Of a stretch of DNA of 64,000 bases, positions 7,878 through 16,105 are shown piece after piece. The DNA lies in assembly GCF_001418015.1 (NCBI RefSeq), contig NZ_LIQG01000023.1, forward strand, positions 124,001 to 188,000, given 5' to 3'. Below the pieces are notes generated by a model, which worked only from the letters and a program-made list of their open reading frames with translations, was not told the DNA's origin and did not search any database. The DNA is from Lacinutrix mariniflava. GTDB lineage: Bacteria > Bacteroidota > Bacteroidia > Flavobacteriales > Flavobacteriaceae. A program made the translations under genes and the position numbers. Each line of letters begins with the position of its first letter. Position 1 is the first letter of the stretch.

Positions 7878-8408
7878 ATGAGTAAATTATTTCCGCCTAT
7901 AAATTTTAAAGCTTGGATTGAAGAAAATAGACATCTTTTAAAGCCACCTGTTGGTAATAAAGTGGTATGGAAAAATGGCGATTTTATTGTTATGGTTGTT
8001 GGTGGGCCAAATAATAGAAAGGATTACCATTATAACGAAACACCTGAGTTTTTTCATCAGATTGAAGGAGATATTATCTTAAAAGTAATTGATGAAGGTA
8101 TGCCTAAAGACATACATATAAAAGAAGGTGAAATCTTTTTATTGCCTCCTAAAGTACCGCACTCACCGCAACGTGGTGTAAATACCGTAGGATTAGTAAT
8201 TGAATATCCTAGAGATAAAGGCGTGCAAGATGCATTGCTTTGGTTCTGTGAAAATTGCACAACCAAATTATATGAAGAAGATTTTACGGTGAAAAATATT
8301 GAAACAGATATGCCTAAAATATTCGATAAATATTATGGAGATTTAGACAAGCGTACGTGCCCAAATTGTAGTGCAATTATGGAAGCGCCTTCGAAAGTAA
8401 AAATATAG
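7878..8408 (+). CDS. nbaC: 3-Hydroxyanthranilate 3,4-dioxygenase
   Basis: Cupin Fe(II) dioxygenase opening 3-hydroxyanthranilate to 2-amino-3-carboxymuconate semialdehyde; 176 residues. The iron ligands fall exactly where the bacterial enzyme has them: His51 and Glu57 in YHYNETPEFF and His95 in VPHSPQR. The C-terminal rubredoxin-like second metal site is complete with Cys124, Cys127, Cys161 and Cys164 (CENC and CPNC), as in the bacterial and not the animal form. The downstream decarboxylase takes its unstable product. Confidence 0.95.
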   Translation: MSKLFPPINFKAWIEENRHLLKPPVGNKVVWKNGDFIVMVVGGPNNRKDYHYNETPEFFHQIEGDIILKVIDEGMPKDIHIKEGEIFLLPPKVPHSPQRGVNTVGLVIEYPRDKGVQDALLWFCENCTTKLYEEDFTVKNIETDMPKIFDKYYGDLDKRTCPNCSAIMEAPSKVKI

Positions 8409-8431
8409 TAAATAAAAACCAACCTTTAAAG

Positions 8432-8451
8432 ATTCCTGACCTCTCAGGACA
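8432..8451 (+). repeat. REP-like 20-bp hairpin, copy 4 with a compensatory change
   Basis: ATTCCTGA-CCTC-TCAGGACA. Relative to copies 1 and 2 the loop-proximal C-G pair is replaced by A-T on both arms, keeping the stem; the outer end is imperfect. It ends 5 nt before the ACMSD start. Confidence 0.6.
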
Positions 8452-8456
8452 TAATT

Positions 8457-9539
8457 ATGAAACGTAAACTTAGAATTAACGGTCACTCACATCTATTGCC
8501 ATATCCAGAGGAAATTCCTCAGTTTATGCAAGACAAAGAAATTTTTTGGGTGGATAAGGATCGAAAATTCATGCTTCAAAAAGATTGGAACAGACCAATT
8601 ACAGATTCTAGTTTTTTCTTAGATGAAAAGCTAGCTTGGATGGAGCGTTTTAAAATCGATCATGCCGTAGTTTTAAACTTATCGCAATTGTACGGTAACG
8701 GTTTGCGTGTGGAAGAAATGAAGCAAGCGCTTAAATTTCAAAACGATTTTAATGCTAAAGTACAGCGCGAAAACCCAAGTAAATTTACCTGTGGTTTTGT
8801 GGTGCATCCTGGTTTTGTAAGAGGTGCTTGTTGGGAAATTGAACGTTGTGTAGAGGAGTTAGGTATGCAATTACTTTGTTTGCCTACACACTATATGGAT
8901 ACTATTGGCACTTGGCGTTGTATTTTTGATGAGGAAAACGAGCCAATTTTTGAAATGGCTAACAAGTATAATTTAGCCGTAGAAATCCATCCTTACGATG
9001 GTGAGAAATTTATAAAATTAGAGAACACGTCTTGGCGTTTTCATTTAATATGGATGTTAGCACAATGTGCAGATGCATACCACTTTTTAACTTTAAACGG
9101 TTATCAAGATAAATACCCAAATATGCGAACTTGCTTTGCTCATGGCGGACAATTAGCACAAATAAATTTAGGACGACGTATTCAAGGTTTTGATGGTAGA
9201 CCAGATTTATTTGAAGGCAAAAGTCACCCAAGAAAAGCAGTTGGACATAAAAACATCTTTTTTGATACTTTAGTACACGACACTGGTGGATTAGATTTGT
9301 TATTAAAAAACCAAGGTTCTAAACAAGTTTTAATGGGACTTGACGATCCATATCCTTTAGGAGAAATGGAAAGTGAGAAACAAAGTTCTTATCCTGGAAA
9401 AATTTTAGATTTAGCGATAGATAGAAAGATTATTACAGAACCAGAACGTGATGCTATTTGGGAAGATAACGTAATCCAATGGCTATGTGGAGACGATCAA
9501 GCAGCTAAAGATAAATTGGTTAAACGAATTTTAGGTTAA
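8457..9539 (+). CDS. nbaD: 2-Amino-3-carboxymuconate-6-semialdehyde decarboxylase (amidohydrolase family)
   Basis: 360-residue metal-dependent decarboxylase that diverts ACMS to 2-aminomuconate semialdehyde and away from quinolinate. The metal-binding HSH is at the N-terminus (INGHSHLLPYP, His9 and His11), with further metal/active-site histidines in AVEIHPYDG and TCFAHGGQ and the late Asp in LMGLDDPYPLG. Length and motif order fit the ACMSD branch of the amidohydrolase_2 family. It directly follows HAO with about 48 nt spacing. Together with the ALDH and RidA genes this defines the meta-cleavage route and argues against NAD synthesis as the purpose of the cluster. Confidence 0.9.
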   Translation: MKRKLRINGHSHLLPYPEEIPQFMQDKEIFWVDKDRKFMLQKDWNRPITDSSFFLDEKLAWMERFKIDHAVVLNLSQLYGNGLRVEEMKQALKFQNDFNAKVQRENPSKFTCGFVVHPGFVRGACWEIERCVEELGMQLLCLPTHYMDTIGTWRCIFDEENEPIFEMANKYNLAVEIHPYDGEKFIKLENTSWRFHLIWMLAQCADAYHFLTLNGYQDKYPNMRTCFAHGGQLAQINLGRRIQGFDGRPDLFEGKSHPRKAVGHKNIFFDTLVHDTGGLDLLLKNQGSKQVLMGLDDPYPLGEMESEKQSSYPGKILDLAIDRKIITEPERDAIWEDNVIQWLCGDDQAAKDKLVKRILG

Positions 9540-9594
9540 TTAAAAAAAGTAGAAGTTATAAGGTTTTTACACCTTTAATATCTAGTAAATATAC

Positions 9595-10236
9595 ATGCAT
9601 TTTATACCAGAAAAATTAGACGATTACGTAGTAGCGCATTCTGAAAACGAACCCGAATTACTACAGCACTTAACACGAGATACTTTTAGGAAAATATTAC
9701 AACCACGCATGTCTAGCGGACCATACCAAGGTCGTGTTTTGAGTATGATTTCTAAATTAATTAATCCGAAATACATTCTAGAAATAGGAACTTTTACGGG
9801 TTATTCAACTTTGTGTTTGGCTGAAGGTTTACAACCTAGCGGAACTCTTGATACAATAGATATAAATGAAGAGCTCTTCGATTTTCAACGTGAGTTTTTC
9901 GATAAATCTGAATATGGATCGCAAATCAATCAACATTTAGGAAATGCTTTAGAGGTAATTCCGCAGCTTAATAAAACTTTTGATTTGGTTTTTATAGATG
10001 CCGATAAGGATAACTATGTTAACTATTTCAACTTAATTATTGATAGAATGAATCCTGGTGGAATTATATTATCTGATAATGTTTTATGGAGTGGAAAAGT
10101 AATTGAAACACTTAATCCTAAAGATAAAATGACAAAAGCGGTTTTAGAATACAATACACTTTTAAAAGAAGACAAAAGAGTAGAAACGGTGGTTTTACCA
10201 ATTCGAGATGGCTTAACTATTAGTAGAAAATTATAA
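9595..10236 (+). CDS. Class I SAM O-methyltransferase (caffeoyl-CoA/COMT type)
   Basis: 213 residues of the O-methyltransferase family 3 fold. The SAM motif I reads ILEIGTFTGYSTLCLAEGL (about 60-78), the acidic motif DTIDINEE follows, and the divalent-metal motif is FIDADKDNYVNYFN, with a later DNVLWSGKV. Such enzymes methylate catechol-type hydroxyls, so a link to hydroxyanthranilate chemistry is imaginable but not shown. It starts 55 nt after the ACMSD stop on the same strand and could be read through from the kynurenine operon. Confidence 0.85.
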   Translation: MHFIPEKLDDYVVAHSENEPELLQHLTRDTFRKILQPRMSSGPYQGRVLSMISKLINPKYILEIGTFTGYSTLCLAEGLQPSGTLDTIDINEELFDFQREFFDKSEYGSQINQHLGNALEVIPQLNKTFDLVFIDADKDNYVNYFNLIIDRMNPGGIILSDNVLWSGKVIETLNPKDKMTKAVLEYNTLLKEDKRVETVVLPIRDGLTISRKL

Positions 10237-10244
10237 TATACATT

Positions 10245-11024
10245 ATGAGTAAACTAAACATAAGAACCGTTGATGTTACACAATACATTACGCCTTTAAG
10301 AGAAGGTGGTTCTTTACCTGCTATTGTTAAAGCTAGCGACGATTTTCTATATGTCTTAAAATTTAGAGGTGCTGGCCAAGGTAAAAAAGCTTTGATTGCC
10401 GAGTTTATTGGTGGTGAATTAGCACGAGCTATTGGTTTAAAAGTACCTGAGTTGGTATTTATGAATTTAGACGATTCCTTTAGTAAAACCGAACCAGACG
10501 AAGAAATACAAGATTTACTTAAATTTAGCGTAGGCTTAAATTTAGGTTTACATTATTTAAGTGGCTCTATAACCTTTGATCCATTAGCGTCTGTTGCAGA
10601 TGCTAAAACGGCATCTAAGGTTGTATTGTTAGATAGTATTATTAGCAATATCGACCGAACTGCTAAAAATCCAAATGTATTAAACTGGAATAAAGAATTA
10701 TGGGTTATAGATAATGGCGCGAGTTTCTATTTTCACCATAATTGGGAAACATGGAGAAATCATTTAACAAGAACGTTTCCTTTAATAAAAGACCATGTGC
10801 TATTAAGTCGTGCTACAGATCTAGAAAATGCATCTAAAGACATAATAAAGGCTTTAGATAAGAATACTATTGAAGAAATTATAAACACGATTCCTGAGGA
10901 TTGGTTATTAAACGAATCTGACACCTTAAAACCAAACGAAATAAGAGCTGCTTATATTGAGTATTTAAATGCTAAGCTATCCATGATTGATTCACTAGTT
11001 AAAGAAGCTCAAGATGCAAGATAA
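10245..11024 (+). CDS. HipA-like kinase-domain protein
   Basis: 259 residues. The catalytic-loop-like segment SIISNIDRTAKNPN (about 133-146) and the metal-binding WVIDNGASFYFHH (about 153-165) match the pattern of HipA-type serine/threonine kinases, where the equivalents are TDGHAKN and a DFG-like Asp. An N-terminal LKFRGAGQGKKALIAEFIGGELARAIGL supplies the nucleotide-binding half, including a lysine. The HipA N-terminal subdomain and a HipB-like DNA-binding partner are absent. The next gene overlaps by 11 nt and encodes a DUF3037 protein, a recurrent partner of stand-alone HipA-like kinases. The target is unknown. Confidence 0.8.
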   Translation: MSKLNIRTVDVTQYITPLREGGSLPAIVKASDDFLYVLKFRGAGQGKKALIAEFIGGELARAIGLKVPELVFMNLDDSFSKTEPDEEIQDLLKFSVGLNLGLHYLSGSITFDPLASVADAKTASKVVLLDSIISNIDRTAKNPNVLNWNKELWVIDNGASFYFHHNWETWRNHLTRTFPLIKDHVLLSRATDLENASKDIIKALDKNTIEEIINTIPEDWLLNESDTLKPNEIRAAYIEYLNAKLSMIDSLVKEAQDAR

Positions 11025-11397
11025 AGTAACTTTTGAATACGCCATTATTAGATTGGCACCTAGAGTAGAACGCGAGGAGTTTTTTAATATTGGAGTGATT
11101 TTATTTTCTAAAAGAAAAAAATTTCTTGATGTTAAATACAGCATTGACAATGCAAAATTAAATGCTTTTTCATGCGAATTAGATTTAGAAGCTTTAAATA
11201 GCTACCTAAAATCTTGGGACTTAATTTGCAAAGGAGACAAATCGGCTGGAGTTATTGGTGCGTTTGAATTATCCGATAGATTTCGATGGTTAGCAGCATC
11301 GAGAAGTACTGTTATACAAAGTTCTAAAACGCATTCAGGAATTACAGATAATCCAGAAAAAGAACTAGAAGATATTTTTGAAAAATATGTTTTGTAA
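11014..11397 (+). CDS. DUF3037 protein, partner of the HipA-like kinase
   Basis: 127 residues starting inside the kinase gene. The family signature is the N-terminal YAIIRLAPRVEREEFFNIGVILFSKRKKFLDVKY, here at residues 8-41; the C-terminus is RTFDN-poor and helical, ending LEDIFEKYVL. No catalytic motif is visible. The overlapping order, kinase then DUF3037, implies coupled synthesis and a physical or regulatory partnership, by analogy with toxin-antitoxin or kinase-modulator pairs. A strong bidirectional terminator follows. Confidence 0.8.
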   Translation: MQDKVTFEYAIIRLAPRVEREEFFNIGVILFSKRKKFLDVKYSIDNAKLNAFSCELDLEALNSYLKSWDLICKGDKSAGVIGAFELSDRFRWLAASRSTVIQSSKTHSGITDNPEKELEDIFEKYVL

Positions 11398-11426
11398 AAA
11401 CGTTACGACAATAATTATAATAAAAG

Positions 11427-11459
11427 AAAAAGCCTCTTCACTATTGAAGAGGCTTTTTT
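11427..11459. terminator. Bidirectional intrinsic terminator
   Basis: AAAAAGCCTCTTCA-CTAT-TGAAGAGGCTTTTTT: an uninterrupted stem with A and T runs on both sides. It serves the DUF3037 gene (+) and the convergent subtilase gene (-). Confidence 0.9.
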
Positions 11460-11482
11460 AGTTTTAAATATTAAGTGAAATT

Positions 11483-12994
11483 TTATTGTACTGCTTGTAA
11501 AGCATCAATATTTCCATAACCAAAACTCGAGTTTTTGTTAGGGTAGAATTCTGCAGATTGTTTTAATTTATTTAAAACTTGCGTTCTACTCCAACTTGGA
11601 TGTTTTGCCCAAACTAAAGCTGCAATACCAGCCGTAGTTGCTGTTGCTACAGATGATCCTCCTGTGTAACTTCTTTGGTTATTATAGAAACCTAAAACAG
11701 GTGGATGCTTACTTGTGTTATTATTTCCTTCCATGATAATGGTAAAATCTATTTTACTTCCACTATGGCAAACTTCGCATCTTTCGTAGTTAGATCCATC
11801 GTCTACTCCAGTAACAGCAACCGTCTCACTCATGCTCGCTGGAAAGATTACACCATAACCATTGGTAAAACTTGTAGAAGTTCCTCCTGCTGCAAATATT
11901 AATTTTCCTTTACTGTAAGCATATTTAACAGCATCCTTTACATTACCAATAGACCAAACATAACCAATAGACATTGATATAATTTTTACATCACTTCTAT
12001 TTGCTAATTCTGTTAAGGCTTTAGAAACGCCTTTACGCTCGTGGTAGTCGTTTAATAAGACATCTTCTGTAGCTCTATAAGCTACTAAATTGGCATTATA
12101 AGCAACACCAACTGGCATTCCATTATCATTACGTGGTGCAGCAATTGTAGAAGCCATTTCTGTACCATGACCACATTTATCATGAATACCATCATAATTA
12201 CTAGACCACCACCAATTAGAATCTATAAACGTTCCATATTTTTGAATGTATCTTGAATTAGAAGAATAACCATCTTTAAATCCATTACCGTTTAAAAGTG
12301 ATTGTGATTGCGAAACTCCTGTGTCTATTAAACCAATAGTTATACCAGCTCCCGTACTATAATTCCATGCTTGCGGAATGTTATGCTCATTAAAATGCCA
12401 GGACACTTGTGCATTATTAGGATTAACTGTTGTGTAATGTGCGCTATTAATAGACTCTCCACTTTTATTACAACCAGAGCTTGAACGCATAGCATTATCT
12501 GTTCCATAATGATTGTAACCATTAGGCTCCAAATAACGAATTCCGCCACTTTTTCTAAGCGCTTTTATAGTTTCAATATTTTCAACTTTTACATCGAAAA
12601 CATTTATTATTTCATGTTCAACGACAGTTTTTTCACTTCGTTTATAATTCTCTAAACCTTCAACAATTTTTAAAAGGTCGTCTTTAGTTTTTAGAAGTTC
12701 TTGCGAGCGGTTTTCGCTAAAACTTTCATTTTCTTCGCCATAACCTATAGTTAAAATATTATTTCCGTGAGTTACAGCACTCCAAAGAAAATGATCCGAT
12801 TCGTTTTTCCAGTCAAATTCTTCTCCTTTATTGATTTGTGTTTCAATTTCGGCATTAATTTCTTGGATAGTTAATGGTTTAGATTCGTCTGCAAGTTGTT
12901 GAGCTTCTTCTTGAAAATCACTTGTTGTGTCTTTAGCACAAGAAGACATAATGATGAGTGCTACTAAAAGCAGCTTGAAAGCGTTGGTTTTCAT
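11483..12994 (-). CDS. S8 (subtilisin-like) peptidase lipoprotein
   Basis: 503 residues. A lipoprotein signal ends at Cys19 (LIIMSSCAKD), followed by a propeptide-like region to about 190. The catalytic triad is Asp224 (GLIDTGVS), His276 (CGHGTEMAS) and Ser448 (YTGGSSVATATTAG). The oxyanion-hole asparagine, normally in AAGN, is read as Gly371 in FAAGGTSTS, an unusual change. Expected location is the cell surface or periplasm by lipid anchor. No T9SS C-terminal domain is apparent, since the protein stops right after the catalytic domain (YGNIDALQAVQ). Confidence 0.9.
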   Translation of the reverse strand: MKTNAFKLLLVALIIMSSCAKDTTSDFQEEAQQLADESKPLTIQEINAEIETQINKGEEFDWKNESDHFLWSAVTHGNNILTIGYGEENESFSENRSQELLKTKDDLLKIVEGLENYKRSEKTVVEHEIINVFDVKVENIETIKALRKSGGIRYLEPNGYNHYGTDNAMRSSSGCNKSGESINSAHYTTVNPNNAQVSWHFNEHNIPQAWNYSTGAGITIGLIDTGVSQSQSLLNGNGFKDGYSSNSRYIQKYGTFIDSNWWWSSNYDGIHDKCGHGTEMASTIAAPRNDNGMPVGVAYNANLVAYRATEDVLLNDYHERKGVSKALTELANRSDVKIISMSIGYVWSIGNVKDAVKYAYSKGKLIFAAGGTSTSFTNGYGVIFPASMSETVAVTGVDDGSNYERCEVCHSGSKIDFTIIMEGNNNTSKHPPVLGFYNNQRSYTGGSSVATATTAGIAALVWAKHPSWSRTQVLNKLKQSAEFYPNKNSSFGYGNIDALQAVQ

Positions 12995-13097
12995 TTAATA
13001 TGTTTTAATGGATTAGACCATCAATATATTAAATAATTAACACTTAATTAGTAAATAAAATACGAAATAAATGAAATTCGGTTAAAAATAATAAGAA

Positions 13098-13385
13098 TTA
13101 CATTTTTCTACTAATGGAACCGGTAAAATCTTCGAATTCATCTTTCACCTTTTTTAGTTCATCCTGAACATCTTTGGTGATGCTGGTATCTAAACCTTGT
13201 TTTTCTGCAGTCTTGGTGATTTCGGTCTTAATATCGTTACTTGCATCTTTGAGCATGCGCATACCTTTTCCTAAACCACGAGCTATTTCAGGAATATTTT
13301 TGGCCCCAAAAATCATAATTATTGCTAGAATAATTAAAATCATCTCTGGTCCTCCTATAAATAAAAATGTTGCTAATTGTATCAC
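13098..13385 (-). CDS. tatA: Twin-arginine translocase subunit TatA/TatE
   Basis: 95 residues: a short membrane helix (about 14-28, MILIILAIIMIFGA), the FGAKNIPEIARGLGKGMR hinge and amphipathic helix, and a charged tail, the standard TatA layout. The start is a GTG, needed to include the conserved FLFIGGPE N-terminus. A TATATTTG -7 box ends only 4 nt before this GTG, so the mRNA may be leaderless. Confidence 0.9.
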   Translation of the reverse strand: MIQLATFLFIGGPEMILIILAIIMIFGAKNIPEIARGLGKGMRMLKDASNDIKTEITKTAEKQGLDTSITKDVQDELKKVKDEFEDFTGSISRKM

Positions 13386-13389
13386 GTTA

Positions 13390-13397
13390 CAAATATA
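13390..13397 (-). promoter_or_regulatory. -7 box (TATATTTG) of tatA
   Basis: Matches the Bacteroidota TAnnTTTG consensus on the minus strand. The last base is 4 nt from the GTG start codon, leaving almost no 5' untranslated region. No clear -33 TTG is seen. Confidence 0.6.
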
Positions 13398-13420
13398 GTA
13401 AGTAAAAACTTTTTAAATGT

Positions 13421-13457
13421 TAAAAGCCTTTCAAAATTAAATTCTGAAAGGCTTTTA
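13421..13457 (-). terminator. Terminator after ppa
   Basis: AAAAGCCTTTC (13422-13432) pairs with GAAAGGCTTTT (13446-13456). It lies between ppa and tatA, so tatA is probably a separate unit. Confidence 0.8.
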
Positions 13458-13481
13458 TTTTATAATATATAATGGTAAAAA

Positions 13482-14009
13482 TTATATTTTAAAATTCCCA
13501 TTAGTTTTATGTTCGCTATTCTCGTAACGCTCAACACATTTTTCTAAAATCTCGTAAGCTTCTTTTGCATCTCCCCAAGCACCAATATCAACCTTCTTCT
13601 CTTCTAAATCTTTGTAAACCTGGAAGAAATGAGTAATCTCCTTTACTCTGTGTGGGTTTAAATCTCCTATGTCTTTATAACTATTCCAAATAGGATCTGT
13701 AACTGGTACACAAATGATTTTTTCATCTGGTCCTTTTTCATCTGCCATATGGAAAACTCCAATTGGCTTTACCTCTACAACACACATTGGAAATGTAGGC
13801 TCAGTTCCCATTACTAAAACATCTAATGGATCTCCATCTAATGCTAAAGTTTCTGGAATAAAACCATAATCTCCCGGATACATCATTGAAGAAAATAACA
13901 TACGGTCGAAACGAATTTTATTTAATTCGAAATCGTACTCATACTTATTTCTACTTCCTTTTGGTATTTCTATTAAAACGTCAAACGTTAATTTTCCTGC
14001 TGGACTCAT
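13482..14009 (-). CDS. ppa: Inorganic pyrophosphatase, family I
   Basis: Hydrolyses PPi to two phosphates; 175 residues, the normal soluble family I size. The signature DGDPLDVLV carries the Mg-binding aspartates, and the N-terminal EIPKGSRNKYEYD holds the conserved Lys/Glu/Tyr. A late KDLEEKKVDIGAWGD segment matches the family C-terminal active-site region. Flanked by a strong terminator. Confidence 0.95.
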   Translation of the reverse strand: MSPAGKLTFDVLIEIPKGSRNKYEYDFELNKIRFDRMLFSSMMYPGDYGFIPETLALDGDPLDVLVMGTEPTFPMCVVEVKPIGVFHMADEKGPDEKIICVPVTDPIWNSYKDIGDLNPHRVKEITHFFQVYKDLEEKKVDIGAWGDAKEAYEILEKCVERYENSEHKTNGNFKI

Positions 14010-14202
14010 ATTCTATTTTTTTTATTTCCTGAATTATTTAAAGATTATAAAAAAGGAAAACGTGTTTCTTTTATTTTCTTTCGAAAAACCATTCGTTTTT
14101 CGGGGTGCAAAAGTACAAGATTATTTAGCTTTCTACAACTAAAATACAGTTAGATAACAATTTAATGAAACTAAAACGTTTTAGATAGAACAATTAATTT
14201 AA

Positions 14203-14832
14203 CTAACCTTTATATTTTACAGGTAAGTGCACAACCTTTTTTGTTTCGTAAAAATCTTCAGAATAAAAATCTGAAATATTATATATGGTTGCAGTTTTAT
14301 AATCCTGAAGTTCTTCGTCTAGATCTCCTCCTTTAAGATATAGAATACCATTTTTAATGTCATTATCTTGATGTTTAGATACTTTTCCTTTAATCCAATG
14401 TACAAAAGTTGGCATTGCTGCTACTGCTCTACTTATAATAAAATCGTAAGTATCCTTAATTTCTTCTACTCTAGAATGTGTTGTTTTGACATTTTCAAGA
14501 CCTAATCCTTCAACAACATCATTAACAACTTTTAATTTTTTCGCAATACTATCTACTAAATGAAAATTGCATTCTGGATATAATATCGCTAGTGGAATTC
14601 CAGGAAAGCCACCACCTGTGCCAACATCCATAATTTTTGTTTCATCTTTAAAATCTATAACTTTAGCAATAGCAAGAGAGTGTAGTACATGTCTTAAGTA
14701 CAATTCGTCTATATCTTTTCTAGATACTACGTTTATTTTTAAGTTCCAATCTTGATACAAGGCTTCCAGCTTTGTAAACTTTTCAATTTGATCTTGAGTT
14801 AGATTTGGGAAGTATTTTAATATGAGTTCCAT
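14203..14832 (-). CDS. rsmG: 16S rRNA (guanine-N7) methyltransferase RsmG
   Basis: 209-residue GidB family protein that methylates G527 of 16S rRNA. SAM motif I is MDVGTGGGFPGIPLAILYP (about 69-87). The N-terminal NLKINVVSRKDIDELYLRHVLHSLAI is highly characteristic, and ISRAVAAMPTF carries the conserved arginine. It is transcribed divergently from the desaturase. Confidence 0.95.
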   Translation of the reverse strand: MELILKYFPNLTQDQIEKFTKLEALYQDWNLKINVVSRKDIDELYLRHVLHSLAIAKVIDFKDETKIMDVGTGGGFPGIPLAILYPECNFHLVDSIAKKLKVVNDVVEGLGLENVKTTHSRVEEIKDTYDFIISRAVAAMPTFVHWIKGKVSKHQDNDIKNGILYLKGGDLDEELQDYKTATIYNISDFYSEDFYETKKVVHLPVKYKG

Positions 14833-14915
14833 AGGCTTTTATTATTGTGCAAAAATAGAAATTAATAGCTCATATTTTTATGAAATTCTCTATTACTTCA
14901 CTCATAATTATTAAT

Positions 14916-14923
14916 TATCTTTG
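14916..14923 (+). promoter_or_regulatory. -7 box (TATCTTTG) of the desaturase gene
   Basis: A perfect TAnnTTTG box 55 nt upstream of the desaturase ATG at 14979, giving a leader of roughly 45-50 nt. No clear TTG is seen at -33. Confidence 0.6.
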
Positions 14924-14978
14924 TAGCATAAATATGGATGGTACATTTTTTGCACTTGTAGTATTCAAAAAAAAAATT

Positions 14979-16073
14979 ATGTCAAAACAAACAATAACAT
15001 TTTCAAGAACTGACCCTGCTAAGTTTTTTAAAACACTAAACAAACGTGTAAATAATTACTTTAAGGAGAATGAAATTAAAAAAACTGGTAATTGGAGATT
15101 ATACATTAAAGCCATAGTAATGTTTACATTATTACTTGGACCTCTAGTACTATTACTAACAGTCGATATGTCTGCATGGCTTCAATTACTATCTGTAATG
15201 GTTATAGGTGTTGGAATGGCTGGAGTAGGAATGAACGTTATGCATGATGCAAATCATGGTTCTTTTTCTAGCAAAAAATGGGTTAATAGATTAATGGGTA
15301 GCAGCATACACATATTAGCTGGTAACGATTATAACTGGAAAGTACAACACAATGTATTACACCACACTTACACAAACATTGAAGGCCATGATGAGGACAT
15401 TGATGCTGGTAGAATTATTCGTTTTTCTAAACATTCTGAATGGTTAAAAATCCACAAGTATCAAAAGTATTATGCTTTTTTACTATATGGCTTATTAACA
15501 GTAAACTGGGCGATTACTACCGATTTTAAGCAAACTTATATTTACTTAAAACGCAAACTGTCTTATGGTGAATTTCCAAAACCAGCAACACAGTGGACAA
15601 AGTTAATTATTGGTAAAATATTATATTACTCTATTTGGGTAGCCTTGCCTTTAGTTATTGGTTTTGCTTGGTGGCAAGTATTAATAGGCTTTTTAATTAT
15701 GCATTATACTGCTGGCATTATTTTAAGTGTCGTTTTTCAATTAGCACACGTTATGCCTAATACAGATATGCCTATTCCTGATGAAGCTGGAAACATGAAA
15801 AACACATGGGCTATACACCAGTTATTTACGACTTCTAATTTTTCACCTAAAAACTGGTTAGTAGAATTTTATACAGGTGGCTTAAATAGACAAGTAGAGC
15901 ACCACTTGTTTGCACACATTAGTCATGTGCATTACAAAAATATCGCAAAAATTGTAAAAGATACTGCACACGAATTCAGCTTACCATATAACGAATACAA
16001 AACGATGTGGAAAGCAATAGGTGAGCATTACCAACAACTAAAAGTATTAGGTCAGAATCCTAACATAGCTTAA
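14979..16073 (+). CDS. Membrane fatty-acid (acyl) desaturase, front-end type
   Basis: 364 residues with the three histidine boxes of diiron desaturases: HDANHG (box 1), HNVLHHTYTN (box 2) and RQVEHHLF (box 3, QxxHH). The QxxHH third box is typical of delta-5/delta-6-like 'front-end' enzymes. Four hydrophobic segments fit the family topology. The frame is open further upstream, but the ATG at 14979 (MSKQTITFSRTDPAKFF) follows a good promoter and gives the usual N-terminus. Regiospecificity cannot be read from sequence; membrane lipid unsaturation is the likely role. Confidence 0.9.
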   Translation: MSKQTITFSRTDPAKFFKTLNKRVNNYFKENEIKKTGNWRLYIKAIVMFTLLLGPLVLLLTVDMSAWLQLLSVMVIGVGMAGVGMNVMHDANHGSFSSKKWVNRLMGSSIHILAGNDYNWKVQHNVLHHTYTNIEGHDEDIDAGRIIRFSKHSEWLKIHKYQKYYAFLLYGLLTVNWAITTDFKQTYIYLKRKLSYGEFPKPATQWTKLIIGKILYYSIWVALPLVIGFAWWQVLIGFLIMHYTAGIILSVVFQLAHVMPNTDMPIPDEAGNMKNTWAIHQLFTTSNFSPKNWLVEFYTGGLNRQVEHHLFAHISHVHYKNIAKIVKDTAHEFSLPYNEYKTMWKAIGEHYQQLKVLGQNPNIA

Positions 16074-16105
16074 TTAATTCTTGTATTACAAAATAACAAT
16101 TCACA

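Noticed and set aside
14880-14978. Longer N-terminus for the desaturase
   Set aside because: The extension spans the TATCTTTG promoter box and lacks family similarity; the ATG at 14979 is better.
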